A stretch of 64,000 bases of DNA. It comes from Allodiplogaster sudhausi. Lineage: Eukaryota > Nematoda > Chromadorea > Rhabditida > Diplogasteridae. This document shows positions 19,659 through 30,859 of this stretch, piece by piece. The DNA is taken from assembly GCA_945643635.1 (NCBI GenBank), contig CALZFC010000171.1, positions 101,398-165,397 on the forward strand, written 5' to 3'. A model generated the notes under the pieces. The model did not search any database. It saw only the letters and a program-made list of their open reading frames with translations, and was not told the DNA's origin. How positions within the stretch are numbered: position 1 is the stretch's first letter; each line of letters begins with the position of its first letter. The translations under genes were made by a program, and so were the position numbers.

Positions 19659-19870
19659 ACGTAATGTGTTATCTACAGGTATGTCAAAAATATACTATTT
19701 CTGTAGATATGAAAATAAGACATGATCCTTGACTAGAAATGGCCAAAACGTCTTCGCTCCTGCCGCCACAAGTGCTCGACATCAGTTTTTGCTCATATGT
19801 CAAGAATATATTATTTCGGCAGATTTGAAAATAAAACTTGTTCCATGACTCTACATGGACAACAAGTTTT

Positions 19871-19943
19871 CGCTCCTGGGTGGGTTCGAACCACCGACCT
19901 TTCGGTTAACAGCCGAACGCGCTGCCGATTGCGCCACAAGAGC
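19871..19943 (-). tRNA. tRNA-Asn(GTT)
   Basis: Consensus copy; CTTGTTGTCC tail, no T4. Confidence 0.9.
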
Positions 19944-20155
19944 ACGCAATGTGTTATCTACCGCTGTGTCAAAAATATACTATTTCTGTAGATATGAAAA
20001 TAAGATATGATCCTTGACTAGAAATGGCCAAAACGTCTTCGCTCCTGCCGCCACAAGTGCTCGACATCGGTTTTTGCTCATATGTCAAGAATATATTATT
20101 TCGGCAGATTTGAAAATAAAACTTGTTCCATGACTCGACATATATAAAAAGTTTT

Positions 20156-20228
20156 CGCTCCTGGGTGGGTTCGAACCACCGACCTTTCGGTTAACAGCCG
20201 AACGCGCTGCCGATTGCGCCACAAGAGC
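20156..20228 (-). tRNA. tRNA-Asn(GTT)
   Basis: Consensus copy, 5-T tail. Confidence 0.92.
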
Positions 20229-20557
20229 ACGTAATGTGTTATCTACAGCTGTGTCAAAAATATACTATTTCTGTAGATATGAAAATAAAACTGGATCCTT
20301 GACTAGACATGGCCAAAACGTCTTCGCTCCTACCGCCACAAATGCTCAACATCGGTTTTTGCTGCAATGTCAAAAATATATTATTTCGGCAGATTTTAAA
20401 ATAAAACTTGATCCTTGACGAGACATGGCCAAAACGTCTTTGCTCCTACCGCCACAAATGCTCAACATCGGTTTTTTGCTGCTATGTCAAAAATATAATA
20501 TTTTGGCAGATTTGAAAACAAAACTTGATCGTTGACTCTACATATATAAAATGAATT
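20229..20557 (-). repeat. extended spacer with two tRNA ghosts
   Basis: Ghost 5' ends lie at 20461 and 20345. Confidence 0.85.
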
Positions 20558-20630
20558 CGCTCCTGGGTGGGTTCGAATCACCCACCTTTCGGTCAACAAC
20601 CGAACGTGCTGCCCATTGCGCCACAAGAGC
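20558..20630 (-). pseudogene. degenerate tRNA-Asn(GTT), G37 family, hybrid unit
   Basis: The tRNA body is G37-type, but the trailer (TATATGTAGAGTCAACGATC in sense) is that of the C61A/G30C unit, so one intervening unit seems to have been lost by unequal exchange. 4-T tail. Confidence 0.65.
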
Positions 20631-20851
20631 AGGGAATCTGTTATCTGCAGCAATATCAAAAATATACTATTTCGGTATATTTTAAAATAAAACTTGATCC
20701 TTGACGAGATATGGCCAAAACGTCTTTGCTCCTACCGCCACAAATGCTCAACATCGGTTTTTGCTGCTATGTCAAAAATATAATAAATATAATATTTCGA
20801 CAGATTTGAAAACAAAACTTGTTCCATGACTCTACATGGACAAAAAGTTTT

Positions 20852-20924
20852 CGCTCCTGGGTGGGTTCGAACCACCGACCTTTCGGTTAACAGCCGAACG
20901 CGCTGCCGATTGCGCCACAAGAGC
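20852..20924 (-). tRNA. tRNA-Asn(GTT)
   Basis: Consensus copy, 5-T tail; AT-tract spacer. Confidence 0.92.
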
Positions 20925-21136
20925 ACGTAATGCGTTATCTACAGGTATGTCAAAAATATACTATTTCTGTAGATATGAAAATGAAACTTGATCCTTGGCT
21001 AGACATGGCCAAAACGTCTTTGCTCCTGCCGCCACAAATGCTCGACATCGGTTTTTCCTGATATGTCAAGAATATATTATTTCGGCAGTTTTGGAAATAA
21101 AACTTGTTCCATGACTCGACATATATAAAAAGTTTT

Positions 21137-21209
21137 CGCTACTGGGTGGGTTCGAACCACCGACCTTTCGGTTAACAGCCGAACGCGCTGCCGATTGCGC
21201 CACAAGAGC
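21137..21209 (-). tRNA. tRNA-Asn(GTT), G69T
   Basis: The acceptor reads CAGTAGC; G69T mismatches C4. 5-T tail. Confidence 0.7.
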
Positions 21210-21421
21210 ACGCAATGTGTTATCTACCGCTGTGTCAAAAATATACTATTTCTGTAGATATGAAAATAAGATATGATCCTTGACTAGAAATGGCCAAAAC
21301 GTCTTCGCTCCTGCCGCCACAAGTGCTCGACATCGGTTTTTGCTCATATGTCAAGAATATATTATTTCGGCAGATTTGAAAATAAAACTTGTTCCATGAC
21401 TCGACATATATAAAAAGTTTT

Positions 21422-21494
21422 CGCTCCTGGGTGGGTTCGAACCACCGACCTTTCGGTTAACAGCCGAACGCGCTGCCGATTGCGCCACAAGAGC
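21422..21494 (-). tRNA. tRNA-Asn(GTT)
   Basis: Consensus copy, 5-T tail. Confidence 0.92.
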
Positions 21495-21822
21495 ACGTAA
21501 TGTGTTATCTACAGCTGTGTCAAAAATATACTATTTCTGTAGATATGAAAATAAAACTGGATCCTTGACTAGACATGGCCAAAACGTCTTCGCTCCTACC
21601 GCCACAAATGCTCAACATCGGTTTTTGCTGCCATGTCAAAAATATATTATTTCGGCAGATTTTAAAATAAAACTTGATCCTTGACGAGACATGGCCAAAA
21701 CGTCTTTGCTCCTACCGCCACAAATGCTCAACATCGGTTTTTGCTGCTATGTCAAAAATATAATATTTTGGCAGATTTGAAAACAAAACTTGATCGTTGA
21801 CTCTACATATATAAAATGAATT
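21495..21822 (-). repeat. extended spacer with two tRNA ghosts
   Basis: Ghost 5' ends lie at 21727 and 21611. Confidence 0.85.
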
Positions 21823-21895
21823 CGCTCCTGGGTGGGTTCGAATCACCCACCTTTCGGTCAACAACCGAACGTGCTGCCCATTGCGCCACAAGAGC
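21823..21895 (-). pseudogene. degenerate tRNA-Asn(GTT), G37 family, hybrid unit
   Basis: G37-type body with the C61A/G30C-type trailer, as at 20558. 4-T tail. Confidence 0.65.
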
Positions 21896-22109
21896 AGGGA
21901 ATCTGTTATCTGCAGCAATATCAAAAATATACTATTTCGGTATATTTAAAATAAAACTTGATCCTTGACGAGATATGGCCAAAACGTCTTTGCTCCTACC
22001 GCCACAAATGCTCAACATCGGTTTTTGCTGCTATGTCAAAAATATATATATATTTCGACAGATTTGAAAACAAAACTTGTTCCATGACTCTACATGGACA
22101 AAAAGTTTT

Positions 22110-22182
22110 CGCTCCTGGGTGGGTTCGAACCACCGACCTTTCGGTTAACAGCCGAACGCGCTGCCGATTGCGCCACAAGAGC
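22110..22182 (-). tRNA. tRNA-Asn(GTT)
   Basis: Consensus copy, 5-T tail; (AT)n spacer. Confidence 0.92.
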
Positions 22183-22394
22183 ACGTAACGTGTTATCTAC
22201 AGCTATGTCAAAAATATACTATTTCTGTAGATATGAAAATAAAACTTGATCCTTGGCTAGACATGGCCAAAACGTCTTCGCTCCTACCGCCACAAATGCT
22301 CGACATCGGGTTTTGCTGATATGTCAAGAATATATTATTTCGGCAGATTTGAAAATAAAACTCGTTTCATGACTCTACATGGACAAAAAGTTTT

Positions 22395-22467
22395 CGCTCC
22401 TGGGTGGGTTCGAACCACCGACCTTTCGGTTAACAGCCGAACGCGCTGCCGATTGCGCCACAAGAGC
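22395..22467 (-). tRNA. tRNA-Asn(GTT)
   Basis: Consensus copy, 5-T tail. Confidence 0.92.
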
Positions 22468-22679
22468 ACGTAATGTGTTATCTACAGGTATGTCAAAAAT
22501 ATACTATTTCTGTAGATATGAAAATAAAACTTGATCCTTGGCTAGACATGGCCAAAACGTCTTTGCTCCTACCGCCACAAATGCTCGACATCGGTTTTTC
22601 CTGATATGTCAAGAATATATTATTTCGGCAGATTTGAAAATAAAACTTGTTCCATGACTCGACATATATAAAAAGTTTT

Positions 22680-22752
22680 CGCTCCTGGGTGGGTTCGAAC
22701 CACCGACCTTTCGGTTAACAGCCGAACGCGCTGCCGATTGCGCCACAAGAGC
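22680..22752 (-). tRNA. tRNA-Asn(GTT)
   Basis: Consensus copy, 5-T tail. Confidence 0.92.
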
Positions 22753-22964
22753 ACGTAATGTGTTATCTACAGCTATGTCAAAAATATACTATTTCTGTAG
22801 ATATGAAAATAAAACTTGATCCTTGGATAGACATGGCCAAAACGTCTTCCCTCCTTCCGCCACAAATGCTCGACATCGGTTTTTTCTGATATGTCAAGAA
22901 TATATTATTTCGGCAGATTTGAAAATAAAACTTGTTCCATGACTCGACATATATAAAAAGTTTT

Positions 22965-23037
22965 CGCTCCTGGGTGGGTTCGAACCACCGACCTTTCGGT
23001 TAACAGCCGAACGCGCTGCCGATTGCGCCACAAGAGC
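22965..23037 (-). tRNA. tRNA-Asn(GTT)
   Basis: Consensus copy, 5-T tail. Confidence 0.92.
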
Positions 23038-23249
23038 ACGTAATGTGTTATCTACAGGTATGTCAAAAATATACTATTTCTGTAGATATGAAAATAAGAC
23101 ATGATCCTTGACTAGAAATGGCCAAAACGTCTTCGCTCCTGCCGCCACAAGTGCTCGACATCGGTTTTTGCTCATATGTCAAGAATATATTATTTCGGCA
23201 GATTTGAAAATAAAACTTGTTCCATGACTCTACATGGACAATAAGTTTT

Positions 23250-23322
23250 CGCTCCTGGGTGGGTTCGAACCACCGACCTTTCGGTTAACAGCCGAACGCG
23301 CTGCCGATTGCGCCACAAGAGC
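23250..23322 (-). tRNA. tRNA-Asn(GTT)
   Basis: Consensus copy; no T4. Confidence 0.9.
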
Positions 23323-23534
23323 ACGTAATGTGTTATCTACCGCTGTGTCAAAAATATACTATTTCTGTAGATATGAAAATAAGATATGATCCTTGACTAG
23401 AAATGGCCAAAACGTCTTCGCTCCTGCCGCCACAAGTGCTCGACATCGGTTTTTGCTCATATGTCAAGAATATATTATTTCGGCAGATTTGAAAATAAAA
23501 CTTGTTCCATGACTCGACATATATAAAAAGTTTT

Positions 23535-23607
23535 CGCTCCTGGGTGGGTTCGAACCACCGACCTTTCGGTTAACAGCCGAACGCGCTGCCGATTGCGCCA
23601 CAAGAGC
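23535..23607 (-). tRNA. tRNA-Asn(GTT)
   Basis: Consensus copy, 5-T tail. Confidence 0.92.
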
Positions 23608-23819
23608 ACGTAATGTGTTATCTACAGGTATGTCAAAAATATACTATTTCTGTAGATATGAAAATGAAACTTGATCCTTGGCTAGACATGGCCAAAACGT
23701 CTTTGCTCCTACCGCCACAAATGCTCGACATCGGTTTTTGCTGCTATGTCAAAAATATAATATTTTGGCAGATTTGAAAACAAAACTTGATCCTTGACTC
23801 TACATATATAAAATGAATT

Positions 23820-23892
23820 CGCTCCTGGGTGGGTTCGAATCACCCACCTTTCGGTCAACAACCGAACGTGCTGCCCATTGCGCCACAAGAGC
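23820..23892 (-). pseudogene. degenerate tRNA-Asn(GTT), G37 family, hybrid unit
   Basis: G37-type body with a trailer mixing both families (TATATGTAGAGTCAAGGATC in sense) and no extended spacer. 4-T tail. Confidence 0.65.
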
Positions 23893-24110
23893 AGGGAATC
23901 TGTTATCTGCAGCAATATCAAAAATATACTATTTCGGTATATTTGAAAATAAAACTTGATCCTTGACGAGATATGGCCAAAACGTCTTTGCTCCTACCGC
24001 CACAAATGCTCAACATCGGTTTTTGCTGCTATGTCAAAATATAATATATAATATTTCGACAGATTTGAAAACAAAACTTGTTCCATGACTCTACATGGAC
24101 AAAAAGTTTT

Positions 24111-24183
24111 CGCTCCTGGGTGGGTTCGAACCACCGACCTTTCGGTTAACAGCCGAACGCGCTGCCGATTGCGCCACAAGAGC
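24111..24183 (-). tRNA. tRNA-Asn(GTT)
   Basis: Consensus copy, 5-T tail; AT-tract spacer. Confidence 0.92.
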
Positions 24184-24395
24184 ACGTAACGTGTTATCTA
24201 CAGCTATGTCAAAAATATACTATTTCTGTAGATATGAAAATAAAACTTGATCCTTGGCTAGACATGGCCAAAACGTCTTCGCTCCTACCGCCACAAATGC
24301 TCGACATCGGTTTTTGCTGATATGTCAAGAATACATTATTTCAGCAGATTTGAAAATAAAACTCGTTTCATGACTCTACATGGACAAAAAGTTTT

Positions 24396-24468
24396 CGCTC
24401 CTGGGTGGGTTCGAACTACCGACCTTTCGGTTAACAGCCGAACGCGCTGCCGATTGCGCCACAAGAGC
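24396..24468 (-). tRNA. tRNA-Asn(GTT), G52A
   Basis: T stem GGTAG, one mismatch; 5-T tail. Confidence 0.75.
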
Positions 24469-24680
24469 ACGTAATGTGTTATCTACAGGTATGTCAAAAA
24501 TATACTATTTCTGTAGATATGAAAATAAAACTTGATCCTTGGCTAGACATGGCCAAAACGTCTTTGCTCCTACCGCCACAAATGCTCGACATCGGTTTTT
24601 CCTGATATGTCAAGAATATATTATTTCGGCAGATTTGAAAATAAAACTTGTTCCATGACTCGACATATATAAAAAGTTTT

Positions 24681-24753
24681 CGCTCCTGGGTGGGTTCGAA
24701 CCACCGACCTTTCGGTTAACAGCCGAACGCGCTGCCGATTGCGCCACAAGAGC
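24681..24753 (-). tRNA. tRNA-Asn(GTT)
   Basis: Consensus copy, 5-T tail. Confidence 0.92.
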
Positions 24754-24965
24754 ACGTAATGTGTTATCTACAGCTATGTCAAAAATATACTATTTCTGTA
24801 GATATGAAAATAAAACTTGATCCTTGGATAGACATGGCCAAAACGTCTTCCCTCCTACCGCCACAAATGCTCGACATCGGTTTTTTCTGATATGTCAAGA
24901 ATATATTATTTCGGCAGATTTGAAAATAAAACTTGTTCCATGACTCGACATATATAAAAAGTTTT

Positions 24966-25038
24966 CGCTCCTGGGTGGGTTCGAACCACCGACCTTTCGG
25001 TTAACAGCCGAACGCGCTGCCGATTGCGCCACAAGAGC
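24966..25038 (-). tRNA. tRNA-Asn(GTT)
   Basis: Consensus copy, 5-T tail. Confidence 0.92.
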
Positions 25039-25250
25039 ACGTAATGTGTTATCTACAGGTATGTCAAAAATATACTATTTCTGTAGATATGAAAATAAAA
25101 CATGATCCTTGACTAGAAATGGCCAAAACGTCTTCGCTCCTGCCGCCACAAGTGCTCGACATCGGTTTTTGCTCATATGTCAAGAATATATTATTTCGGC
25201 AGATTTGAAAATAAAACTTGTTCCATGACTCTACATGGACAATAAGTTTT

Positions 25251-25323
25251 CGCTCCTGGGTGGGTTCGAACCACCGACCTTTCGGTTAACAGCCGAACGC
25301 GCTGCCGATTGCGCCACAAGAGC
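25251..25323 (-). tRNA. tRNA-Asn(GTT)
   Basis: Consensus copy; no T4. Confidence 0.9.
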
Positions 25324-25535
25324 ACGTAATGTGTTATCTACCGCTGTGTCAAAAATATACTATTTCTGTAGATATGAAAATAAGATATGATCCTTGACTA
25401 GAAATGGCCAAAACGTCTTCGCTCCTGCCGCCACAAGTGCTCGACATCGGTTTTTGCTCATATGTCAAGAATATATTATTTCGGCAGATTTGAAAATAAA
25501 ACTTGTTCCATGACTCGACATATATAAAAAGTTTT

Positions 25536-25608
25536 CGCTCCTGGGTGGGTTCGAACCACCGACCTTTCGGTTAACAGCCGAACGCGCTGCCGATTGCGCC
25601 ACAAGAGC
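25536..25608 (-). tRNA. tRNA-Asn(GTT)
   Basis: Consensus copy, 5-T tail. Confidence 0.92.
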
Positions 25609-25820
25609 ACGTAATGTGTTATCTACAGGTATGTCAAAAATATACTATTTCTGTAGATATGAAAATAAAACTTGATCCTTGGCTAGACATGGCCAAAACG
25701 TCTTCGCTCCTGCCGCCACAAATGCTCGACATCGGTTTTTCCTGATATGTCAAGAATATATTATTTCGGCAGATTTGAAAATAAAACTTGTTCCATGACT
25801 CGACATATATAAAAAGTTTT

Positions 25821-25893
25821 CGCTCCTGGGTGGGTTCGAACCACCGACCTTTCGGTTAACAGCCGAACGCGCTGCCGATTGCGCCACAAGAGC
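25821..25893 (-). tRNA. tRNA-Asn(GTT)
   Basis: Consensus copy, 5-T tail. Confidence 0.92.
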
Positions 25894-26105
25894 ACGTAAT
25901 GTGTTATCTACCGCTGTGTCAAAAATATACTATTTCTGTAGATATGAAAATAAGATATGATCCTTGACTAGAAATGGCCAAAACGTCTTCGCTCCTGCCG
26001 CCACAAGTGCTCGACATCGGTTTTTGCTCATATGTCAAGAATATATTATTTCGGCAGATTTGAAAATAAAACTTGTTCCATGACTCGACATATATAAAAA
26101 GTTTT

Positions 26106-26178
26106 CGCTCCTGGGTGGGTTCGAACCACCGACCTTTCGGTTAACAGCCGAACGCGCTGCCGATTGCGCCACAAGAGC
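26106..26178 (-). tRNA. tRNA-Asn(GTT)
   Basis: Consensus copy, 5-T tail. Confidence 0.92.
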
Positions 26179-26506
26179 ACGTAATGTGTTATCTACAGCT
26201 GTGTCAAAAATATACTATTTCTGTAGATATGAAAATAAAACTGGATCCTTGACTAGACATGGCCAAAACGTCTTCGCTCCTACCGCCACAAATGCTCAAC
26301 ATCGGTTTTTGCTGCAATGTCAAAAATATATTATTTCGGCAGATTTTAAAATAAAACTTGATCCTTGGCTAGACATGGCCAAAACGTCTTTGCTCCTGCC
26401 GCCACAAATGCTCGACATCGGTTTTTCCTGATATGTCAAGAATATATTATTTCGGCAGATTTGAAAATAAAACTTGTTCCATGACTCGACATATATAAAA
26501 AGTTTT
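26179..26506 (-). repeat. extended spacer with two tRNA ghosts
   Basis: Ghost 5' ends lie at 26411 and 26295. The bordering tRNA at 26507 is consensus, not a variant, so the extra module has been recombined into another context. Confidence 0.85.
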
Positions 26507-26579
26507 CGCTCCTGGGTGGGTTCGAACCACCGACCTTTCGGTTAACAGCCGAACGCGCTGCCGATTGCGCCACAAGAGC
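26507..26579 (-). tRNA. tRNA-Asn(GTT)
   Basis: Consensus copy, 5-T tail. Confidence 0.92.
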
Positions 26580-26790
26580 ACGTAATGTGTTATCTACAGC
26601 TGTGTCAAAAATATACTATTTCTGTAGATATGAAAATAAAACTTGATCCTTGGCTAGACATGGCCAAAACGTCTTCGCTCCTACCGCCACAAATGCTCGA
26701 CATCGGTTTTGCTGCTATGTCAAAAATATATTATTTCGGCAGATTTGAAAATAAAACTTGATCCTTGACTCGACATTTATAAAATGAATT

Positions 26791-26863
26791 CGCTCCTGGG
26801 TGGGTTCGAATCACCCACCTTTCGGTCAACAACCGAACGTGCTGCCCATTGCGCCACAAGAGC
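26791..26863 (-). pseudogene. degenerate tRNA-Asn(GTT), G37 family
   Basis: Same changes as at 186; rightmost member of the family. 4-T tail. Confidence 0.65.
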
Positions 26864-27084
26864 AGGTAATCTGTTATCTGCAGCAATATCAAAAATATAC
26901 TATTTCTGTATATTTTAAAATAAAACTTGATCCTTGACGAGATATGGCCAAAACGTCTTTGCTCCTACCGCCACAAATGCTCAACATCGGTTTTTGCTGC
27001 TATGTCAAAAATATAATAAATATAATATTTCGACAGATTTGAAAACAAAACTTGTTCCATGACTCTACATGGACAAAAAGTTTT

Positions 27085-27157
27085 CGCTCCTGGGTGGGTT
27101 CGAACCACCGACCTTTCGGTTAACAGCCGAACGCGCTGCCGATTGCGCCACAAGAGC
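27085..27157 (-). tRNA. tRNA-Asn(GTT)
   Basis: Consensus copy, 5-T tail; AT-tract spacer. Confidence 0.92.
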
Positions 27158-27368
27158 ACGTAATGTGTTATCTACAGCTATGTCAAAAATATACTATTTC
27201 TGTAGATATGAAAATAAAACTTGATCCTTGGCTAGACATGGCCAAAACGTCTTCGCTCCTACCGCCACAAATGCTCGACATCGGTTTTGCTGATATGTCA
27301 AGAATATATTATTTCGGCAGATTTGAAAATAAAACTTGTTTCATGACTCTACATGGACAAAAAGTTTT

Positions 27369-27441
27369 CGCTCCTGGGTGGGTTCGAACCACCGACCTTT
27401 CGGTTAACAGCCGAACGCGCTGCCGATTGCGCCACAAGAGC
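27369..27441 (-). tRNA. tRNA-Asn(GTT)
   Basis: Consensus copy, 5-T tail. Confidence 0.92.
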
Positions 27442-27653
27442 ACGTAATGTGTTATCTACAGGTATGTCAAAAATATACTATTTCTGTAGATATGAAAATA
27501 AAACTTGATCCTTGGCTAGACATGGCCAAAACGTCTTCGCTCCTACCGCCACAAATGCTCGACATCGGTTTTTCCTGATATGTCAAGAATATATTATTTC
27601 GGCAGATTTGAAAATAAAACTTGTTCCATGACTCGACATATATAAAAAGTTTT

Positions 27654-27726
27654 CGCTCCTGGGTGGGTTCGAACCACCGACCTTTCGGTTAACAGCCGAA
27701 CGCGCTGCCGATTGCGCCACAAGAGC
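27654..27726 (-). tRNA. tRNA-Asn(GTT)
   Basis: Consensus copy, 5-T tail. Confidence 0.92.
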
Positions 27727-27938
27727 ACGTAATGTGTTATCTACAGCTATGTCAAAAATATACTATTTCTGTAGATATGAAAATAAAACTTGATCCTTGG
27801 ATAGACATGGCCAAAACGTCTTCCCTCCTACCGCCACAAATGCTCGACATCGGTTTTTCCTGATATGTCAAGAATATATTATTTCGGCAGATTTGAAAAT
27901 AAAACTTGTTCCATGACTCGACATATATAAAAAGTTTT

Positions 27939-28011
27939 CGCTCCTGGGTGGGTTCGAACCACCGACCTTTCGGTTAACAGCCGAACGCGCTGCCGATTGC
28001 GCCACAAGAGC
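27939..28011 (-). tRNA. tRNA-Asn(GTT)
   Basis: Consensus copy, 5-T tail. Confidence 0.92.
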
Positions 28012-28223
28012 ACGTAATGTGTTATCTACAGCTATGTCAAAAATATACTATTTCTGTAGATATGAAAATAAAACTTGATCCTTGGCTAGACATGGCCAAA
28101 ACGTCTTCGCTCCTGCCGCCACAAATGCTCGACATCGGTTTTTCCTGATATGTCAAGAATATATTATTTCGGCAGATTTGAAAATAAAACTTGTTCCATG
28201 ACTCGACATATATAAAAAGTTTT

Positions 28224-28296
28224 CGCTCCTGGGTGGGTTCGAACCACCGACCTTTCGGTTAACAGCCGAACGCGCTGCCGATTGCGCCACAAGAGC
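28224..28296 (-). tRNA. tRNA-Asn(GTT)
   Basis: Consensus copy, 5-T tail. Confidence 0.92.
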
Positions 28297-28508
28297 ACGT
28301 AATGTGTTATCTACAGCTATGTCAAAAATATACTATTTCTGTAGATATGAAAATAAAACTTGATCCTTGGCTAGACATGGCCAAAACGTCTTCGCTCCTA
28401 CCGCCACAAATGCTCGACATCGGTTTTTCCTGATATGTCAAGAATATATTATTTCGGCAGATTTGAAAATAAAACTTGTTCCATGACTCGACATATATAA
28501 AAAGTTTT

Positions 28509-28581
28509 CGCTCCTGGGTGGGTTCGAACCACCGACCTTTCGGTTAACAGCCGAACGCGCTGCCGATTGCGCCACAAGAGC
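28509..28581 (-). tRNA. tRNA-Asn(GTT)
   Basis: Consensus copy, 5-T tail. Confidence 0.92.
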
Positions 28582-28793
28582 ACGTAATGTGTTATCTACA
28601 GCTATGTCAAAAATATACTATTTCTGTAGATATGAAAATAAAACTTGATCCTTGGCTAGACATGGCCAAAACGTCTTCCCTCCTACCGCCACAAATGCTC
28701 GACATCGGTTTTTCCTGATATGTCAAGAATATATTATTTCGGCAGATTTGAAAATAAAACTTGTTCCATGACTCGACATATATAAAAAGTTTT

Positions 28794-28866
28794 CGCTCCT
28801 GGGTGGGTTCGAACCACCGACCTTTCGGTTAACAGCCGAACGCGCTGCCGATTGCGCCACAAGAGC
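28794..28866 (-). tRNA. tRNA-Asn(GTT)
   Basis: Consensus copy, 5-T tail. Confidence 0.92.
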
Positions 28867-29078
28867 ACGTAATGTGTTATCTACAGCTATGTCAAAAATA
28901 TACTATTTCTGTAGATATGAAAATAAAACATGATCCTTGACTAGAAATGGCCAAAACGTCTTCGCTCCTACCGCCACAAGTGCTCGACATCGGTTTTTGC
29001 TCATATGTCAAGAATATATTATTTCGGCAGATTTGAAAATAAAACTTGTTCCATGACTCTACATGGACAATAAGTTTT

Positions 29079-29151
29079 CGCTCCTGGGTGGGTTCGAACC
29101 ACCGACCTTTCGGTTAACAGCCGAACGCGCTGCCGATTGCGCCACAAGAGC
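29079..29151 (-). tRNA. tRNA-Asn(GTT)
   Basis: Consensus copy; no T4. Confidence 0.9.
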
Positions 29152-29367
29152 ACGTAATCTGTTATCTACAGCATGTCAAAAATATACTATTTCTGTAGAT
29201 ATGAAAATAAAACTTGATCCTTGACTAGACATGGCCAAAACGTCTTCGCTCCTACCGCCACAAATGCTCGACATCGGTTTTTGCTGCTATGTCAAAAATA
29301 TATATATATATTTCGGCAGATTTGAAAACAAAACTTGTTCCATGACTCTACATGGACAAAAAGTTTT

Positions 29368-29440
29368 CGCTCCTGGGTGGGTTCGAACCACCGACCTTTC
29401 GGTTAACAGCCGAACGCGCTGCCGATTGCGCCACAAGAGC
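29368..29440 (-). tRNA. tRNA-Asn(GTT)
   Basis: Consensus copy, 5-T tail; (AT)n spacer. Confidence 0.92.
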
Positions 29441-29651
29441 ACGTAATGTGTTATCTACAGCTATGTCAAAAATATACTATTTCTGTAGATATGAAAATAA
29501 AACTTGATCCTTGGCTAGACATGGCCAAAACGTCTTCGCTCCTACCGCCACAAATGCTCGACATCGGTTTTGCTGATATGTCAAGAATATATTATTTCGG
29601 CAGATTTGAAAATAAAACTTGTTCCATGACTCTACATGGACAAAAAGTTTT

Positions 29652-29724
29652 CGCTCCTGGGTGGGTTCGAACCACCGACCTTTCGGTTAACAGCCGAACG
29701 CGCTGCCGATTGCGCCACAAGAGC
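29652..29724 (-). tRNA. tRNA-Asn(GTT)
   Basis: Consensus copy, 5-T tail. Confidence 0.92.
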
Positions 29725-29936
29725 ACGTAATGTGTTATCTACAGCTGTGTCAAAAATATACTATTTCTGTAGATATGAAAATAAAACTGGATCCTTGACT
29801 AGACATGGCCAAAACGTCTTCGCTCCTACCGCCACAAATGCTCGACATCGGTTTTTGCTGCAATGTCAAAAATATATTATTTCGGCAGATTTGAAAACAA
29901 AACTTGATCCTTGACTCGACATATATAAAATGAATA

Positions 29937-30009
29937 CGCTCCTGGGTGGGTTCGAACCACCGACCTTTCGGTTAACAGCCGAACGCGCTGCCGATTGCGC
30001 CACAAGAGC
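29937..30009 (-). tRNA. tRNA-Asn(GTT)
   Basis: Consensus copy, 4-T tail. Confidence 0.92.
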
Positions 30010-30220
30010 ACGTAATGTGTTATCTACAGCTATGTCAAAAATATACTATTTCTGTAGATATGAAAATAAAACTTGATCCTTGGATAGACATGGCCAAAAC
30101 GTCTTCCCTCCTACCGCCACAAATGCTCGACATCGGTTTTTCTGATATGTCAAGAATATATTATTTCGGCAGATTTGAAAATAAAACTTGTTCCATGACT
30201 CTACATGGACAATAAGTTTT

Positions 30221-30293
30221 CGCTCCTGGGTGGGTTCGAACCACCGACCTTTCGGTTAACAGCCGAACGCGCTGCCGATTGCGCCACAAGAGC
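30221..30293 (-). tRNA. tRNA-Asn(GTT)
   Basis: Consensus copy; no T4. Confidence 0.9.
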
Positions 30294-30504
30294 ACGTAAT
30301 GTGTTATCTACAGCTGTGTCAAAAATATACTATTTCTGTAGATATGAAAATAAAATTGATCCTTGACTAGACATGGCCAAAACGTCTTCGCTCCTACCGC
30401 CACAAGTGCTCGACATCGGTTTTTGCTGATATGTCAAGAATATATTATTTCGGCAGATTTGAAAATAAAACTTGTTCCATGACTCGACATGGACAATAAG
30501 TTTT

Positions 30505-30577
30505 CGCTCCTGGGTGGGTTCGAACCACCGACCTTTCGGTTAACAGCCGAACGCGCTGCCGATTGCGCCACAAGAGC
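30505..30577 (-). tRNA. tRNA-Asn(GTT)
   Basis: Consensus copy; no T4. Confidence 0.9.
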
Positions 30578-30786
30578 ACGTAATGTGTTATCTACAGCTG
30601 TGTCAAAAATATACTATTTCTGTAGATATGAAAATAATTGATCCTTGACTAGAAATGGCCAAAACGTCTTCGCTCCTACCGCCACAAATGCTCGACATCG
30701 GTTTTTGCTGATATGTCAAGAATATATTATTTCGGCAGATTTGAAAATAAAACTTGTTCCATGACTCTACATGGACAATAAGTTTT

Positions 30787-30859
30787 CGCTCCTGGGTGGG
30801 TTCGAACCACCGACCTTTCGGTTAACAGCCGAACGCGCTGCCGATTGCGCCACAAGAGC
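30787..30859 (-). tRNA. tRNA-Asn(GTT)
   Basis: Consensus copy; no T4; CAGATTCCCT flank. Confidence 0.9.

Larger units (their letters stand above)
18080..19790 (-). repeat. three near-identical 570-bp dimers
   Basis: A pair made of a G37-type tRNA and a consensus-type tRNA is repeated exactly every 570 bp (18161/18446, 18731/19016, 19301/19586). The copies share private marks CTTCACTCC, GGCATATTTG and, at the two internal joints and the right end, GACATCAGTTTT. The only clear difference is one base in the tRNA at 19586. Confidence 0.9.
21823..25821 (-). repeat. tandem duplication, offset 2001 bp
   Basis: tRNAs at 22110, 22395, 22680, 22965, 23250 and 23535 recur at exactly +2001 (24111 to 25536). 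Both copies carry GTAACGTG upstream of the first and CTCGTTTCATG in the next spacer. A G37-type unit opens each (21823, 23820). Confidence 0.88.
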
